A DNA stretch of 64,000 nucleotides from Paguma larvata (taxonomy: Eukaryota; Chordata; Mammalia; Carnivora; Viverridae). A model generated the notes under the pieces. The model searched no databases. It was given only the letters and a program-made list of their open reading frames with translations, and was not told where the DNA came from. The stretch lies in assembly GCA_030068075.1 (NCBI GenBank), contig CM057835.1, forward strand, positions 37,313,715-37,377,714, written 5' to 3'. Position numbers and translations under genes: made by a program. This document shows, piece after piece, positions 12,160-23,335 of this stretch. How positions within the stretch are numbered: position 1 is the stretch's first letter; the number at the start of each line of letters is the position of its first letter.

Positions 12160-12690
12160 TTTCAAATGTTCCTTCAAAAAATTGTATCACTTCCTTGTTC
12201 TCTTATTTATTTTATAATGTTAACTTTGTTTTATTATAGAAGTTACCATTCTTGTTTCATCCACATTCCTGTTTGTTTGTTTTGTTCTCTCTCACCATAA
12301 ATGCTTTCTGAGCCGGTCAATTTGCCCAGAGAGGAATCCTCCAACCACTCTCTGGGGGCTACAAGCCCGTTGCCAGTGACTAGTGAGCGAGTGGGGGAAG
12401 GAAACAGGGGAAAGGGCTAGGTTAATCCCACTGTGTTATCATAGTGTTGTAGCCCACCTCAAATCTGCCTCTGGGTCTCAGGCTAGAGCCTTTCAGAGGA
12501 GAAGTCTCTGCCTGTAGCCTGGATAGTGGGGAGGATATGGCCTGACTTAATCAGTGAAGACCTGGTGCTTCTGATGGGGTATTTGGGTAGGGAGGAAAGA
12601 TACAAAATATACTTTAGTATGTGAGTGGAAATTTTAAAGACAAGTGTTACAAGAAGGAAAACAGGATCCAGCCATTTAGTCATGTTTCCT
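12160..12690. other. Unassigned sequence
   Basis: No gene or clear repeat. A somewhat GC-richer patch lies at 12,305-12,420. Confidence 0.45.
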
Positions 12691-12691
12691 A

Positions 12692-13275
12692 TCCTCTTTC
12701 ATTCATTCAACAAGTAATTATTTGGTATTTACTTTGCTCTTGTAAGAGACAACCTGAATACAACAGTCATTGATCATCGTGAAGCCAGTCACAACTCCTG
12801 TTTCATGAGCTTAGAGACAAGCCAGAACCTTCTAGATATCCTTACGTAATTAATCAGTTAACTAAGTATATTTGCGTTAAGTTCTTTGAAGCAAAAGACA
12901 ATGCCATGAGAGTATATAAATGGAAGAATGCCACGTTCTGATGTTCGTGTTTGTGTGTGTGTGTGTAGGACCAAGAGTTAACTAGACAAGGTTGGGACAA
13001 TAGGAGTGGCATGGGGGCAGGAAGACATTCCAGACAGAGGGGATGGGATGTTTAAAGGACCTGTGGTTTAGAAATTGAAAGAGAGGTGGCTTGTTTAGGA
13101 ATGGAAAGGAAGCATGTGTGGCCGGCATCCAGTGAACCAGCAGGAGAGTATCTGCAGGGGAAGGGAAGAGGTAGATGGGACGCTGGAGGCAGATCCCCCA
13201 AAGTTAGGGAATTTAAAGATTCAGGGAGGGACTCAATCCAGTCTGTTTTTAAAAAGACTACTCTCCTTGTTGGGA
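12692..13275 (-). mobile_element. L2 LINE fragment (antisense)
   Basis: Starts with TTCATTCAACAAGTAATTATTTGG (reversed L2 end; broken copy) and continues with GGAAGACATTCCAGACAGAG and AAAGGACCTGTGG blocks as in reversed L2 UTR/ORF. A TG-rich run sits at about 12,948-12,966. The ORF debris is not readable. Confidence 0.65.
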
Positions 13276-13324
13276 AAATTTATTGAAGGGAGAACGTTTA
13301 ACTGCTGTGTGGGTGGTGAAATTA

Positions 13325-13525
13325 TATAATCTTACCAATAAACGATTTGGCAAAATAAATCCAGAGCCTTTAAAAATTCATAGTCTGTTAATACAACTTC
13401 TACAATTATGTCTAAAAAGGTAAAAAAAAAAGGAGAGATATATACACATACATATTCATAGTTGTTTATAAAAATGAAATATTAGAAGCAATTCAAAAAT
13501 CTAATAACTATAGTAACAATAACTA
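13325..13525 (+). mobile_element. Old L1/HAL1-type LINE remnant
   Basis: Scrambled but ordered landmarks of old L1 3' ORF2 sequence: a GATTTGGCAAAA block, AACTTCTACAATTATGTCTAA and TTCATAGTTGTTTATAA. Highly diverged. Confidence 0.45.
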
Positions 13526-13539
13526 CATGTATTGTCTGT

Positions 13540-13735
13540 TACTTTGAGCTATTTTCATATATTAACTTTTAAACTTCCTTATAATTTTTGGAGATGAGTA
13601 ATATCAATATTCCAATTTATAGAGAAAGCACTGAGGGGTTAAGTAACTTTTCTTTCCAAGGTCACAGAGGTGGTGGATAGGAGACCTGGGGTTCCAGCCT
13701 TGGTGTGGTGGATCCTGGGCTTTCTACTACTACGT
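13540..13735 (-). mobile_element. MIR SINE remnant
   Basis: Reversed MIR landmarks in order: CCAATTTATAGAGAAAGCAC, GGTTAAGTAACTTTTCTTTC, CAAGGTCACAGAGG and then GGGGTTCCAG. Confidence 0.75.
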
Positions 13736-15480
13736 GAAATTACCGACTGGCAAGCAGCTAAGCAGCTAGCAGACCAGAAGATAGACTATTCTACGGTGAA
13801 TATTGTAGCATGGAGTCATCAAAGAATATTTCATGACTTGGATAAAATGTCTATAATATAGTATTTAGACGCAAAACTATGTACGCTTTACGATTATGTA
13901 CACTAAAAGGTGCAGATGAGTGTGGCAGGGTTATTACTCTGTATTAGGCTGTAACTTTGCATCTCTCTCTCCTCCCTAGATCCTAGAATTCTCTCATTCT
14001 CAAGCCAGGGGGCCTTTCTCCAAGCCCATTTTGCATGGTAGGCATAGATCACCCACATCAGAAACAGCTCTTAAGAGTGTAAATCTCAAAGACAGAAGTT
14101 GCAAGCTAATGACGTGCTACACAAAAATATTCACAGGCTTCTTTGAGGACCAGGTTTGTCTACTCCCTGAAAGTCTTCGAGCTGTAAAGAGGAAGAAACA
14201 GCGTGAGAGAACAAGCAGATGGGAGGAAGGAACTGAAAGACCTCCATCCCTGGGGAGGAAAATAGAGCTTTCGTTTGCAAGTACCAGGCAAGTGTAGACA
14301 TAGACTCCAAGCCAAATAGTCCTCTTGTTGCTAATTCAGGAATTTCACCACTACCGGCTTCGTGCCTCTGGGCATCTGCCTCCATCTAACTGCTACCTGC
14401 AGACAGTTCCCTAACGGATGGGAAATCTGGAAACCTGTAGGGGATTTAGATGTCCAGCGAGAAGATGATGGCTGGAATAGACCTCAAGCTGGGACAACAG
14501 GGGTATATTCTGTCCTGGTACGGAGACATAGAAACAAGGAAGGAGAGGAAATACAGTAAAATGTCAGTCATGCTCCTATGTCAATGGTCATGTAATTTTC
14601 TTTAAATTTAATTGTATTTTCAAAATATTCTATAGTGGGTAGTATTTACAAGCAGAAAAAAAAATTGAACTGAAGGAAAGAAAACACAGTCTTTATCAGT
14701 TTATGTGCCTGATACATGGTAATTTTATCTCCATACTGGGTTTGACCAAGACAGCACCTGCAATGGTGAGAGTTCTCTTTCGAAGTCCCTCTGATTTCGA
14801 TACAATTTATAAAGAAATTCAAAGACTTGGAGTACTTCCCTGTAATGCACAGGCATAATAATTTTTGCTTGGACACCCAAAGGCCTATTCTAGAATGAGA
14901 GGAACAGTCTTGAGGGGATCCTAACTTCAAGAGAGGCTGAAATTAGAATCTTTTGGCTCTGTTGTGTTTTTACTGCTGGCCAGAATCTGGTCTCTAATCT
15001 CTTCTGAGTACCTCCTTCCAGAGTATTTCTCCCGATTGCACTTGTTTGTGTGACTGTGAATGCCTTCCGCCTTCAGTAGACTTGTAACGCCACAGGAGCA
15101 GAAACTACATTGTTCTCTCACCATTGAAAATCCCTTCCCAAGACTATAGTTGGTGCATCTTTGTTGTTCCACAAACATTGGTCAACTGAGTAAAAACCAG
15201 AACCCATTTTTCTGTAGGGAAAGGGAGGTTTCCCCCCACTGGCATTTTTGAGGTCAGCAAAGGTAAATATCACTCTTGGAACTTCTGACTTGTGATCAGA
15301 TTCCTTGTGGAGAGTTGGGAGGCTGGGAACGAATTCATTCTCCATGTTGTAGGCCAAAGACTGCTTCCTGGAAGACGTGGCCCCGAACAGGAATTTTAAA
15401 GGGTCAAGAAGAATTAGCCAATTAAAACAGAGTGGATTATAGGGTGTTTAAAGTCTTACGGTTTGGTTGGTGAATGAGAG
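13736..15480. other. Unassigned single-copy-looking sequence
   Basis: About 1.7 kb without a repeat I can name. Several overlapping short open frames occur on both strands (for example 14,031-14,297 plus and 14,646-14,930 minus), but none has a domain or consistent splice signals. Confidence 0.45.
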
Positions 15481-15511
15481 ATTTGGGGGCTAATTAAGGG
15501 AAAAGTTATGA

Positions 15512-15527
15512 CCATGAGGTGGCAGTA
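15512..15527 (+). promoter_or_regulatory. CTCF-like motif
   Basis: CCATGAGGTGGCAGTA fits 12 of 14 positions of the CTCF core (CCASYAGRKGGCRS). It lies at the start of the GC-richer 15.5-16.2 kb block. A motif match only. Confidence 0.35.
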
Positions 15528-15730
15528 GCGCACACAGCTTTTCGGGCAGAACAGTGACAGATTCACATTGAGGGCAAAATCCTTCACAGCAGAAGTCTGT
15601 CTGAAGGCTTTGGCACCAGAGGCGCTAGGCTGATGGGCAAGAGGAGGGCAAGGTGACCTGGTGGGGGGAAGGTGCCTGAGAGGGAGAGCCGTGAGTTGGA
15701 GAGGGGGCTTCCCTCAGCTCTGCAGCGCAG

Positions 15731-15756
15731 GCTCCGAGCATCACAGTGCTCGGAGC
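15731..15756. repeat. Perfect inverted repeat (10-bp stem, 6-base loop)
   Basis: GCTCCGAGCA at 15,731-15,740 and its exact reverse complement TGCTCGGAGC at 15,747-15,756 enclose TCACAG. A GCGCAG hexamer flanks both arms. As DNA or RNA this could form a GC-rich hairpin. Confidence 0.9.
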
Positions 15757-15757
15757 G

Positions 15758-15773
15758 CAGCAGCAGCAGCAGG
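15758..15773 (+). repeat. Short CAG triplet run
   Basis: Five consecutive CAG units directly after the inverted repeat. It is too short to be notable as an expanded repeat. Confidence 0.9.
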
Positions 15774-16235
15774 CGGGGATCTTGGTGGCCCAGGGCACAT
15801 CTTATTTCTTGCCAGCAGACATGAGGTGGGGTTGGAGGTATGCAAAGCAGGCGGGCTGTAAATGGCTCAAAATCTGCTTGTTTGGGCTATTTTTAAAATA
15901 AATGGATGTATAAAAATTTGAGTTTGGCACCAGCCGGCTTCTGAGCTAACAGATCCCAGGCTGCCGGGGAAGAAGTGAACCACCTAGGAGTACACGGAGG
16001 AGGCCTCTCGGGCTCATTTATAGAGCAGGCTCCCTAGGCTGCCTGGGTGATGCGGGCGGCTGGAGTTGTGGGTAGAGATGGGGCTGTGACAGCAGAGAGG
16101 GCAAGACGTATGTCCCAGGGAGCCCGAGTGTCATTCTAAGAGAGCCGAACTCTAGGCTGAAAGCAATTTGGTGTCATTGAAATAATTTAATAGTCTCTAA
16201 CTATCTGCACTGTTTAAAAAGCTCTTTGTATATTG

Positions 16236-16430
16236 GAGTGCTGGGTGGCTCAGTCAGTTAAGTGCCAAACTTTGGCTCAGGGCATGATCTTGAGGTCTGC
16301 GACTTCGAGGCCCCATCCAGCACGGGGCTGAGCTTGAAGCCTGCATTGGATTCTGTGTCTCCTTCTCTCTCTGCTCCTCCCCTGCTCATGCCCATTCTCT
16401 GTCTCTCTCAAAAATATACATTAAAAGAAA
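16236..16430 (+). mobile_element. CAN-type SINE
   Basis: Sense copy with GCTGGGTGGCTCAGTCAGTT, a diverged B-box interval (GACTTCGAGGCCCC), GCCTGCATTGGATTCTGTG, a TC-rich run and a tail ATACATTAAAAG. More diverged than most copies here. Confidence 0.92.
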
Positions 16431-16492
16431 TTTTTTGAAAGTTCTTCATGTGAATAAAATATGTACCCCGAGTTGAAAATACTGCCCCAGAA

Positions 16493-16584
16493 CATTGCTA
16501 CTCAAAATGTGGTCTGTGGGTCACCAAAACCGGCACTGCCTGAGAGCTTCTGGTCAGCACGCAACATCAGGTCCTACTCCAGCC
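16493..16584 (+). mobile_element. MER5-like hAT fossil, left part
   Basis: TACTCAAAATGTGGTCTGTG and then GCACTGCCTGAGAGCTTCTG match the opening of MER5-type hAT-Charlie elements. It continues after the inserted L1 at about 16,986. Confidence 0.65.
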
Positions 16585-16985
16585 CTGGGTTGGTTCGTTA
16601 GTTAGTTAGTTTGTTTTAATTCCAGTATAATTAGTGTACAGTGTTATATTAGCTTCAGGTGTACAGTGTAGTGATTCAAAAATTTCATACATTACTCGGC
16701 GCTCATCACTATATATGTACTGTTAACCTCCTCCCTAATTTACCCAGACCCCCACCCATATCCCCTCTGGTAACCATCTGTTTGTTCTCTACAGTTAAGA
16801 GTTTGTTTTCTGGTTTCTTTCTTTTTTTACTTTGTTCATTTGTTTTGTTTCCAAAATACTGCGTATGAGTGAAATCACATGGTATGTGTCTTTCTCTGAC
16901 TTACTTCACCCAGCATGATACCTTCTAGCTCCATCCGCGTCGTTGCAAGTGGCATGATCTCATTCTTTTTTATGTTTGGCCCTAT
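16585..16985 (-). mobile_element. L1 3'-UTR insertion inside a hAT fossil
   Basis: Antisense L1 3' UTR: GCTTCAGGTGTACAGTGTAG, CATCACTATATATGTACTG, GGTAACCATCTGTTTG, GAGTGAAATCACATGGTATG and CTAGCTCCATCCGCGTCGTT in the expected order. It splits the MER5-like element, so it is younger. The boundaries are approximate and no clear duplication remains. Confidence 0.85.
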
Positions 16986-17050
16986 GTTTTAAACAAGATA
17001 CCAGATGATTCTTGGGCACGTTCTGCTTTGAGAGGCACGGGGCTAGAATA
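16986..17050 (+). mobile_element. MER5-like hAT fossil, right part
   Basis: GTTTTAAACAAGATACCAGA, TGATTCTTGGGCACG and TGAGAGGCACGGGGCTAG continue the hAT element interrupted by the L1. Confidence 0.6.
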
Positions 17051-17173
17051 AGGGGCCATAGAGTCACCTTTATACTTCAAATATGGAATTATGCAGAAGT
17101 GGTTCTCTCTCACTAATTTTTAGTTTCTTCAAAGTTGTATATGCAAAATATTTAAATGGTAGAATAGTTCTGC

Positions 17174-17391
17174 AAGGTGGGGCGCCTGGGAGGCTCAGTC
17201 AGTTAAGCCTCCGGCTTTGGCTCAGGTCATGATCTCACAGTTTGTGAGTTTGAGCCCCATATCAGGCTCTGTGCTGACAGCTCGGAGCCTGGAGCCTGCT
17301 TCAGATTCTGTGTCTCCCTCTCTCTCTGCCCCTCCCCCACTTACACTCTGTCTTTCTCTCCTTCAAAAATAAATAAACATAAAAAAAATAA
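17174..17391 (+). mobile_element. CAN-type SINE
   Basis: Near-complete sense copy from GGGGCGCCTGGGAGGCTCAG to an A-rich tail. AGAATAGTTCTG occurs at 17,161-17,172 and 17,392-17,403, giving a clean 12-bp duplication. The head is well preserved. Confidence 0.95.
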
Positions 17392-17403
17392 AGAATAGTT
17401 CTG

Positions 17404-18231
17404 AAGGCTTGTGATTTAAAAAACAACCACAACAACTCCTCCATTCTGGCTTCCCAAAGGCAACTGTTTTCCACTTTTTGAGGGTAATTACTTCATATCT
17501 ATGAATATTATGTTCATTCTTCTATTTTTTAGTGTTAGGCTTTACCTACTGATTTTTCACTACAAAAGATGAATAGTTAGTACCCTTCACCTCTGCCTTT
17601 CACCCCACATAATAAAAAATTCTCCTTGTTCCTCTCTAATTAGAGTTATTTTTATTTAAATCAATATTCCGTGTTTATGTTGATATGGCTATGAAAATCC
17701 TGTTTACAACTATAGTTTAGCATGATTTCATTTTTTTTTCCTGCACAACGTTTTGTTATTTCCTTGGAGTTTTCTTCTCCCACAAATGATTATTCATGCA
17801 CTCACCACCCTCTGTCCTAAGTATACAACTTCCCAAACAAGTTAGATACTGACTGTCTCCTTTCTGGTTTATATAACCTGACACGCTCTCTGAGCCCACT
17901 ACACAGTCCTCAGCCTGAAAATCCTCTTACAACCATAGTAGGAACACCCTCCGTTTGTCTCTTACCCTGGGTTCTTTTTCCCAAATCCCACATCTCCCTT
18001 TCATTTTCTTGCCCCGTCATCTTGGTGGTCCTTGTCATCCCATAGATGCTTGAGAAATGACATGTTTGAAATTTCACGTCTTTATTCTACCCTAACACTT
18101 CATTGGTAGTTTAGTCTCCCACATCTCTCTGCATAGAAGCTTTTAGAATCTTCTTTCTACCCTCAACCAAGTTCCCATGAATCCAGCCATCTGCTTTGCT
18201 GTGGATCTAGCTTTATCTATATACTCAGCGG
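17404..18231. other. Unassigned sequence
   Basis: T-rich DNA that may be very old antisense LINE material. No landmark is strong enough to name it. Confidence 0.4.
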
Positions 18232-18236
18232 GCCCC

Positions 18237-18684
18237 TGTATTCGTTTTGTAGGGCTGCCATAACAAAGCACTACAGAGTGTGGGGCTTCAGCAACAGAAA
18301 TTTGTTGTTTCACAGCTTTGGAGGCTAAAAGTCTGAGATCAAGATATTGGCAAGGTTGGTTCCTTCTGAGGGCTGTGGAGGAGAATCTCTTCCATGTCTC
18401 TCAGCTTCTGGGGGTTTACTGGCAGTCTGTGGCATTCCTTGGCTTGTAGATGACTCATCCAAATCTCTGCCTTTCTCTTAAAATGGCTTTCTCCCTGTGT
18501 GCATCTATAGCTGTGTCCAAATTTCCCCTTTTTGTAAAGACACCAGTCATAATGGACGAGAGCCCACCCTAGTGATGTCATCTTAATGTGATTACATCTG
18601 TCAAGAAAATATTTCTAAATAAGGTCACATTCTGAGGGGTAGGACTTCAACATTTTTTAGAGGGCCACCATTCAGTCCATAACA
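18237..18684 (-). mobile_element. MaLR LTR (MLT1/MST-type)
   Basis: On the minus strand it begins TGTTATGGACTGAATGG and ends with an AATACA-type CA terminus, with CACATTCTGAGG, CACCAGTCATAATGGA and TGGCAAGGTTGGTTCCTTCT landmarks (plus-strand text). Near-matching 5-base flanks GCCCC (18,232-18,236) and GCTCC (18,685-18,689) fit the 5-bp duplication of this class. About 448 bp, probably a solo LTR. Confidence 0.88.
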
Positions 18685-18689
18685 GCTCC

Positions 18690-19190
18690 TTTAAACTAGA
18701 AACTCAATTCTTTCAGTTCTAGGAAATTTTCTTTAATTTTTTTCTTTGAAAGTTTTCTTATCTGTCTTTGGTCTGTTCTCTCTGGAATATTTGTTATTTG
18801 GATTATAGAACTTGTGAAATTATCCTCTAATTATATTAACTTTTCTCCTATATTCTGTATCTTAGTCTGTGTCTTCTTTTTTATTTGTTTATATTTTTCC
18901 ATCATATACAAACTCACAATATCCTGTCCATCCACACATTGTCTCCTTCTGTGTGTATGGTTTCCAAGAGTTCTTTTTAATTCTCTGAATATTACTTTTT
19001 AATGTTATCCTGTTTTTGTGTCAAGATTGTAATGTATTTCCTATTCTCTCTGATAATATTAAAGACATGATTTGAAGTTTACTTTACTCATGTTTTTGTT
19101 TATTCAGTTTCTTTTCATCTCTTTCTTTGTCTTGGTATATTCTCTTTTCATTACTCCTTAACCATTTTCTCATATTTAGGAGTAGGAAAC
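18690..19190 (-). mobile_element. Possible old L1 fragment (antisense)
   Basis: T-rich text with the phrases TTTCCAAGAGTTCTTTTTAA, TTCTCTGAATATTAC and ATCCTGTTTTTGTGTCAAG resembles antisense old L1 (L1M) internal or 3' sequence. The exact subtype is unknown. Confidence 0.4.
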
Positions 19191-19449
19191 AAAGGAACAA
19201 AAAGCTGAACTGACGCACGATGTGTGTGTTCTGGGCTTGTTACCTGGTGTACTTCGACCTCAGATGGTCCGAGACATTCCAGGGTTCAATGAGGAAAGGG
19301 AGAAAAAGTTTAATATCATCTAGTTTCTCTGTTTTAGTGTCTTCCACAGCTCAGCTACATCTACTGTTTGTTCTCTTGTGTCAGCGAGTACCTAACGATG
19401 TCGCTTTCCCCCCAGTGAACGACAATACCTCCTGGTATTCACGTTTTTA

Positions 19450-20000
19450 GATAGTCCCCTTGTCCTGATTCTGGACAGGCCTGTGGTCATGACCAACATA
19501 ATGTGGCAGAAGTGATACCGCATGACTTCCAACTCTATGTCATAGACTCTTTGTACTTTCCCTGGGGCTTCTCAGAATGCTTGTTTTAGAAGAAGCCAAC
19601 CTCCGTCCGTGGATGAATTTCAACTAACCAGAGACTGCCAAGCTATGATGAAGACAAACTGGCTACACGGGAAGGCTATGTGTAAAGAATAGCATCTGGT
19701 CATTTGCTGGCTGTTCCAGTCATCCCAGCTGAAGAGCCAGGCCTGTGAATGAATACTTCATCTTGGACAGCCAACTGATTCAAGCCTTCAGAGACTCCAG
19801 CCCAGCCACCATCTGTCCATAACTATATTGGAGAGCCCCGGTGGGAATTGTTCAACTGAGGCTAGTCAGCCCATATGTATAATGATAGGTGTAATAGTAG
19901 ATGATTATTTCATGTCACTACATTTGGGGGAAGTGATTTGTTATATCCCAGTAGATTATAGAAACATCTCTTGTTTAATAGGGCCTCTATGTTATTTCCC
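19450..20000 (+). mobile_element. MLT1-type MaLR LTR, degraded
   Basis: Sense-orientation landmarks: GCAGAAGTGATACCGCATGA, CAGCTGAAGAGCCAGGCCTG, TGAATGAATACTTCATCTTG and a stretch rich in CAGCC near the middle. Both ends are frayed. Confidence 0.65.
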
Positions 20001-21283
20001 TCCAAAGACTCCATCTCCAATTTTCTGTTGAGGTGAGGCAGAGCTGGTCACCTAGATATGCTGCATAAAGGTGGGGACCTGAGAGTCTAGCCCCTCCTTA
20101 AAATGATCTTTGAATTCATTCACTGAATGAATGATCACCTGCTTGTCAACATACCATTACTTTCACAGCCATGAGTTTCTGAACCATTTGGATGTTCTGT
20201 AGTTATTTCAGGTAACTTACTGCATAATTCCTACCACAGAAGCTTAGAATTCATATTTCTCGAGTTTTCTAAGCAGGTACCCCATATCCGTCTGCTTTTT
20301 TGCTTCCAGAATTCTGTTTTGGTTACTCTCTTCTTCTTTTTATCTTTGTGGTTTTATGGCTTTTAAAGATTACTTTGTTTCGATGGAGGCTTTCTAAGCA
20401 AAAGTCCCTAGAAGCCATTTTATTAAAAGGCACTACAGAACATTGTAAACAAAATGAATAGGGATTTCAAACAGATTAACACTAATTATTTAAAAAGAGG
20501 TAAGTTTGAAGGCCCCATTTATAAAATTTGGGACATCACCTTCAACTACTGGGGCTCCCTGAAGGACTAGCCCAGGTACCTTTTTTAAGTCCATACTTAA
20601 CAAAGGCAATGCATAGACAGGCTTAAAGGCATCTTTCCTGCTAGGGATTTTGAATAACTATTACTTAAAATTATAGTAAGATTTCAGAGGAATTCAATAT
20701 GGCTCCTCTTTCCCTCAATGCCTCTCTCTTCTCCTGAATGGTTCTTCTACGGTGTAGTTCTGTAATTCATATCTAATAAAGTCATACTCAGAAGTAATTT
20801 GCTATAATAGTTTTGTTACAGCTCATTATGGAAGTATTTTTTTTCTGTCATAAGTAACAAAAATAACAACTCCCAACTTCTTTCAAGATGAGTCACATTT
20901 TTCTGAGAACATAGCCAGCCCAGGTACTTTTAAATTTTAAAAATCTCTTACTTTGCTTCTAAAAAAGCAATATGACTGTCCACAAATGGTTCAAGAGAGC
21001 AAGGAAGCTTGGGGAAGTGACGAAGGACAGAATTAGGCAGCAAATGATTTAAGCAACGTCAATCTGTTAGGATTTTCCTTTAATTCTTCTGACTGAACAT
21101 ATAGTTTTAGTTTACTCAAATCCTTAATATGATTTAATAAGAAATCCGCAGGCAGACCTTTACTTCTAAATGTAGTGTAACATGGTAATCATGAGGCTTT
21201 AATTTCAAGTTAATTATCATAATATGCTTGTAGCATTCATAAAAACCCTCTGCAATCTCCAGGGAATGAAAGTACTACATTCT
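20001..21283. other. Unassigned single-copy-looking sequence
   Basis: No repeat recognised. AT-rich with a few short open frames. Confidence 0.45.
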
Positions 21284-21299
21284 GCTGCCCCCTGGCAGA
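21284..21299 (-). promoter_or_regulatory. CTCF-like motif, strong core
   Basis: The minus strand reads TCTGCCAGGGGGCAGC. The CCAGGGGGCAG core fits the CTCF consensus at every core position, with weaker upstream bases. Flanking DNA is not a recognisable repeat, so it is not simply a SINE-borne site. Confidence 0.5.
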
Positions 21300-23104
21300 C
21301 ATTTTGTTTACTGACTATTGTGAACTGCCCAGAGGAAAATGAAAACAAGAAGGAGGCTGCCCTGTCTGTACGCCTCCACAGGAGACAAAATATTCTTTTA
21401 GGTGTTTGTCATCCGATGAACAAATATTATCTCTATTTGAAATTTGTTTGAATGAGGATTTTGCTGAGGCAGAACCGGCTCATCTAAATTCTTGGCTTCA
21501 CTTTCTCTTCAGTGGGAAGAGTTAATATTAAATGAATGCCAAAAAAGGTTAAGTGTTATAAATAAACAGTTGAAGAGAAATACTACCATCCTTGTTTTAG
21601 ACACTTTATTATGAATTGAAACTGTGAATCATGAAGGGTTGAGGTCCATATATATTCTCAAGATATATGTTCAAGGGAACAAGAGCGCTTTAAACCATAA
21701 TCATCGAGTATGCACACATGCTGGAGAGAAGACGAAACACGTTGGGCTGGTGGGAAGGGGTGTAGATAATACCACCTGCATCATCTTGCCCATGTTACAT
21801 TGCTGTCAGAGCACATAAGGAAGTGTGATCTGCAAACCATCGACATGAGAATCAAGTCCCGTGGTTGAAGGTCTGTAGATGATTTACAAAGTGAGAGCAA
21901 AATAAAATACAAAGTACTAATATTTCTCTTTTGGCTTGCTTCTTTTGAGAGCCGAAAAAGCAGTGAGCTACCTTAATGGTGACAAAGGAATGGAAATTTT
22001 CAAATTTTGTACGAGTCGATTCACCCGACATGTTTGTGGGGGAATGTTTACCAAGAAGTCAAGTGGGAAATAACCTAGTTCTGTCTGCATCTCAGTCTTG
22101 TCATGAAGGCCTGGAGCTGAGGAGGTGAGGAAAGGCTGAGGGAGATAAGAGAGGGATCTCATTTAAATATCAGCCAGTGACTGCTGTTGCCTACTCTGGC
22201 CCCCAGGATGTTTACTGGTTTCCAGATACGATGGAATAGTTTTGTTTTAAGTTTTATTTCACATGATCAGGTTTTCTTCCAAATTTCTTGAATCTGAAAC
22301 TCTGAGATCAACCTGGGAATCTCCATTTCGACATCTTTAGATGATATTTAGGCAGAAATGCATCTTGGTGAAGCAATTTTTGTTACACTGCCTATTTTCA
22401 ATTGTATTGTCTCTTGGAACTTTGATGGGAAAGAATATCCATTTGACACCATTTTGTAGACAGCGGCAAATTTCCTAAATTCTTCTCGTGGCTCCTTGGA
22501 CAAATACCAGATATGAATCCCATGTGAGTGTACTCAATGTAAGATCAGCCTGTGTTTAAAAAAAAGGAATTGGAAGTGCTATGTAGAATTCTTCCTTTAA
22601 TGAAAGCCTCTGTGAGCTTTGGGCCAAGTTTGTATTTCAGGACCAGGATTACTTCCCTTTGCAATCTTTTTGTTTACCGAGTTCTACAGACTGCTCTCCG
22701 AGTGATGAAGATAGGTTAGAGGGATTGGTACCAAAATTCTCAAATACTTCTTTTTGTGCAGCTAGCCCCGAGCTAAATGATTTCTGCCTTTTCTCTCATA
22801 CAAACGTAGGCACACCTGCCCAAATATGTTTCTGATTTATATGTCAGTGCTGGTCTGTTTACACTGAATTATGTATTGCATTTTTTGTTATTTAGAGTTT
22901 TTTGTTATTTATTATTATGCATTAATTTTTTCTATGTTTTTGTAATATGTTTCTTGGAGAAGACATTTACTGAGTAAGGAGGCTAAACAAGACGATCTCC
23001 GAAAACACATTCCAATTCTCAGACACAATGATTAGATGCTAACTTTCAATTATTATGAGCTAGAATACTCCTGCCAACTCTATAGATTCTAAATAAGTAA
23101 TAGA
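21300..23104. other. Unassigned single-copy-looking sequence
   Basis: About 1.8 kb with no recognisable repeat and no supported gene. Short frames at 21,624-21,818 and 21,968-22,162 lack domains. Confidence 0.45.
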
Positions 23105-23335
23105 AACCATCTTTAAAAGAGTATTTTTTCTTTTTTATTAATAGATTTTATTGTTACAGTAGTTGTAAGTTTACTGAAAAATCATGCAGAACTTTCCTAT
23201 ATGCCCCCTATATGCCTTTTGCTTCTACAGTTTCCCCTATTATAAACAGCTTACATTGGTGTGGTACATTTCATATAAGTGATTAATATTGGTCGGTTAT
23301 CAATTAAGGTCCATAAGGTACATTAGGGTTCACTC

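Larger units (their letters stand above)
15480..16230. promoter_or_regulatory. GC-richer block, candidate regulatory element
   Basis: A repeat-free block visibly richer in G and C than its neighbours. It carries the CTCF-like motif, the perfect inverted repeat, the CAG run, an exact match to the MEF2 consensus (CTATTTTTAA at 15,887-15,896) and several TA-rich homeobox-like sites (such as AATAATTTAATAG near 16,180). There is no supported exon. The 66-codon frame at 15,661-15,861 is compositionally biased and unsupported. An enhancer or an unannotated transcript start is possible, but this is inference. Confidence 0.35.
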
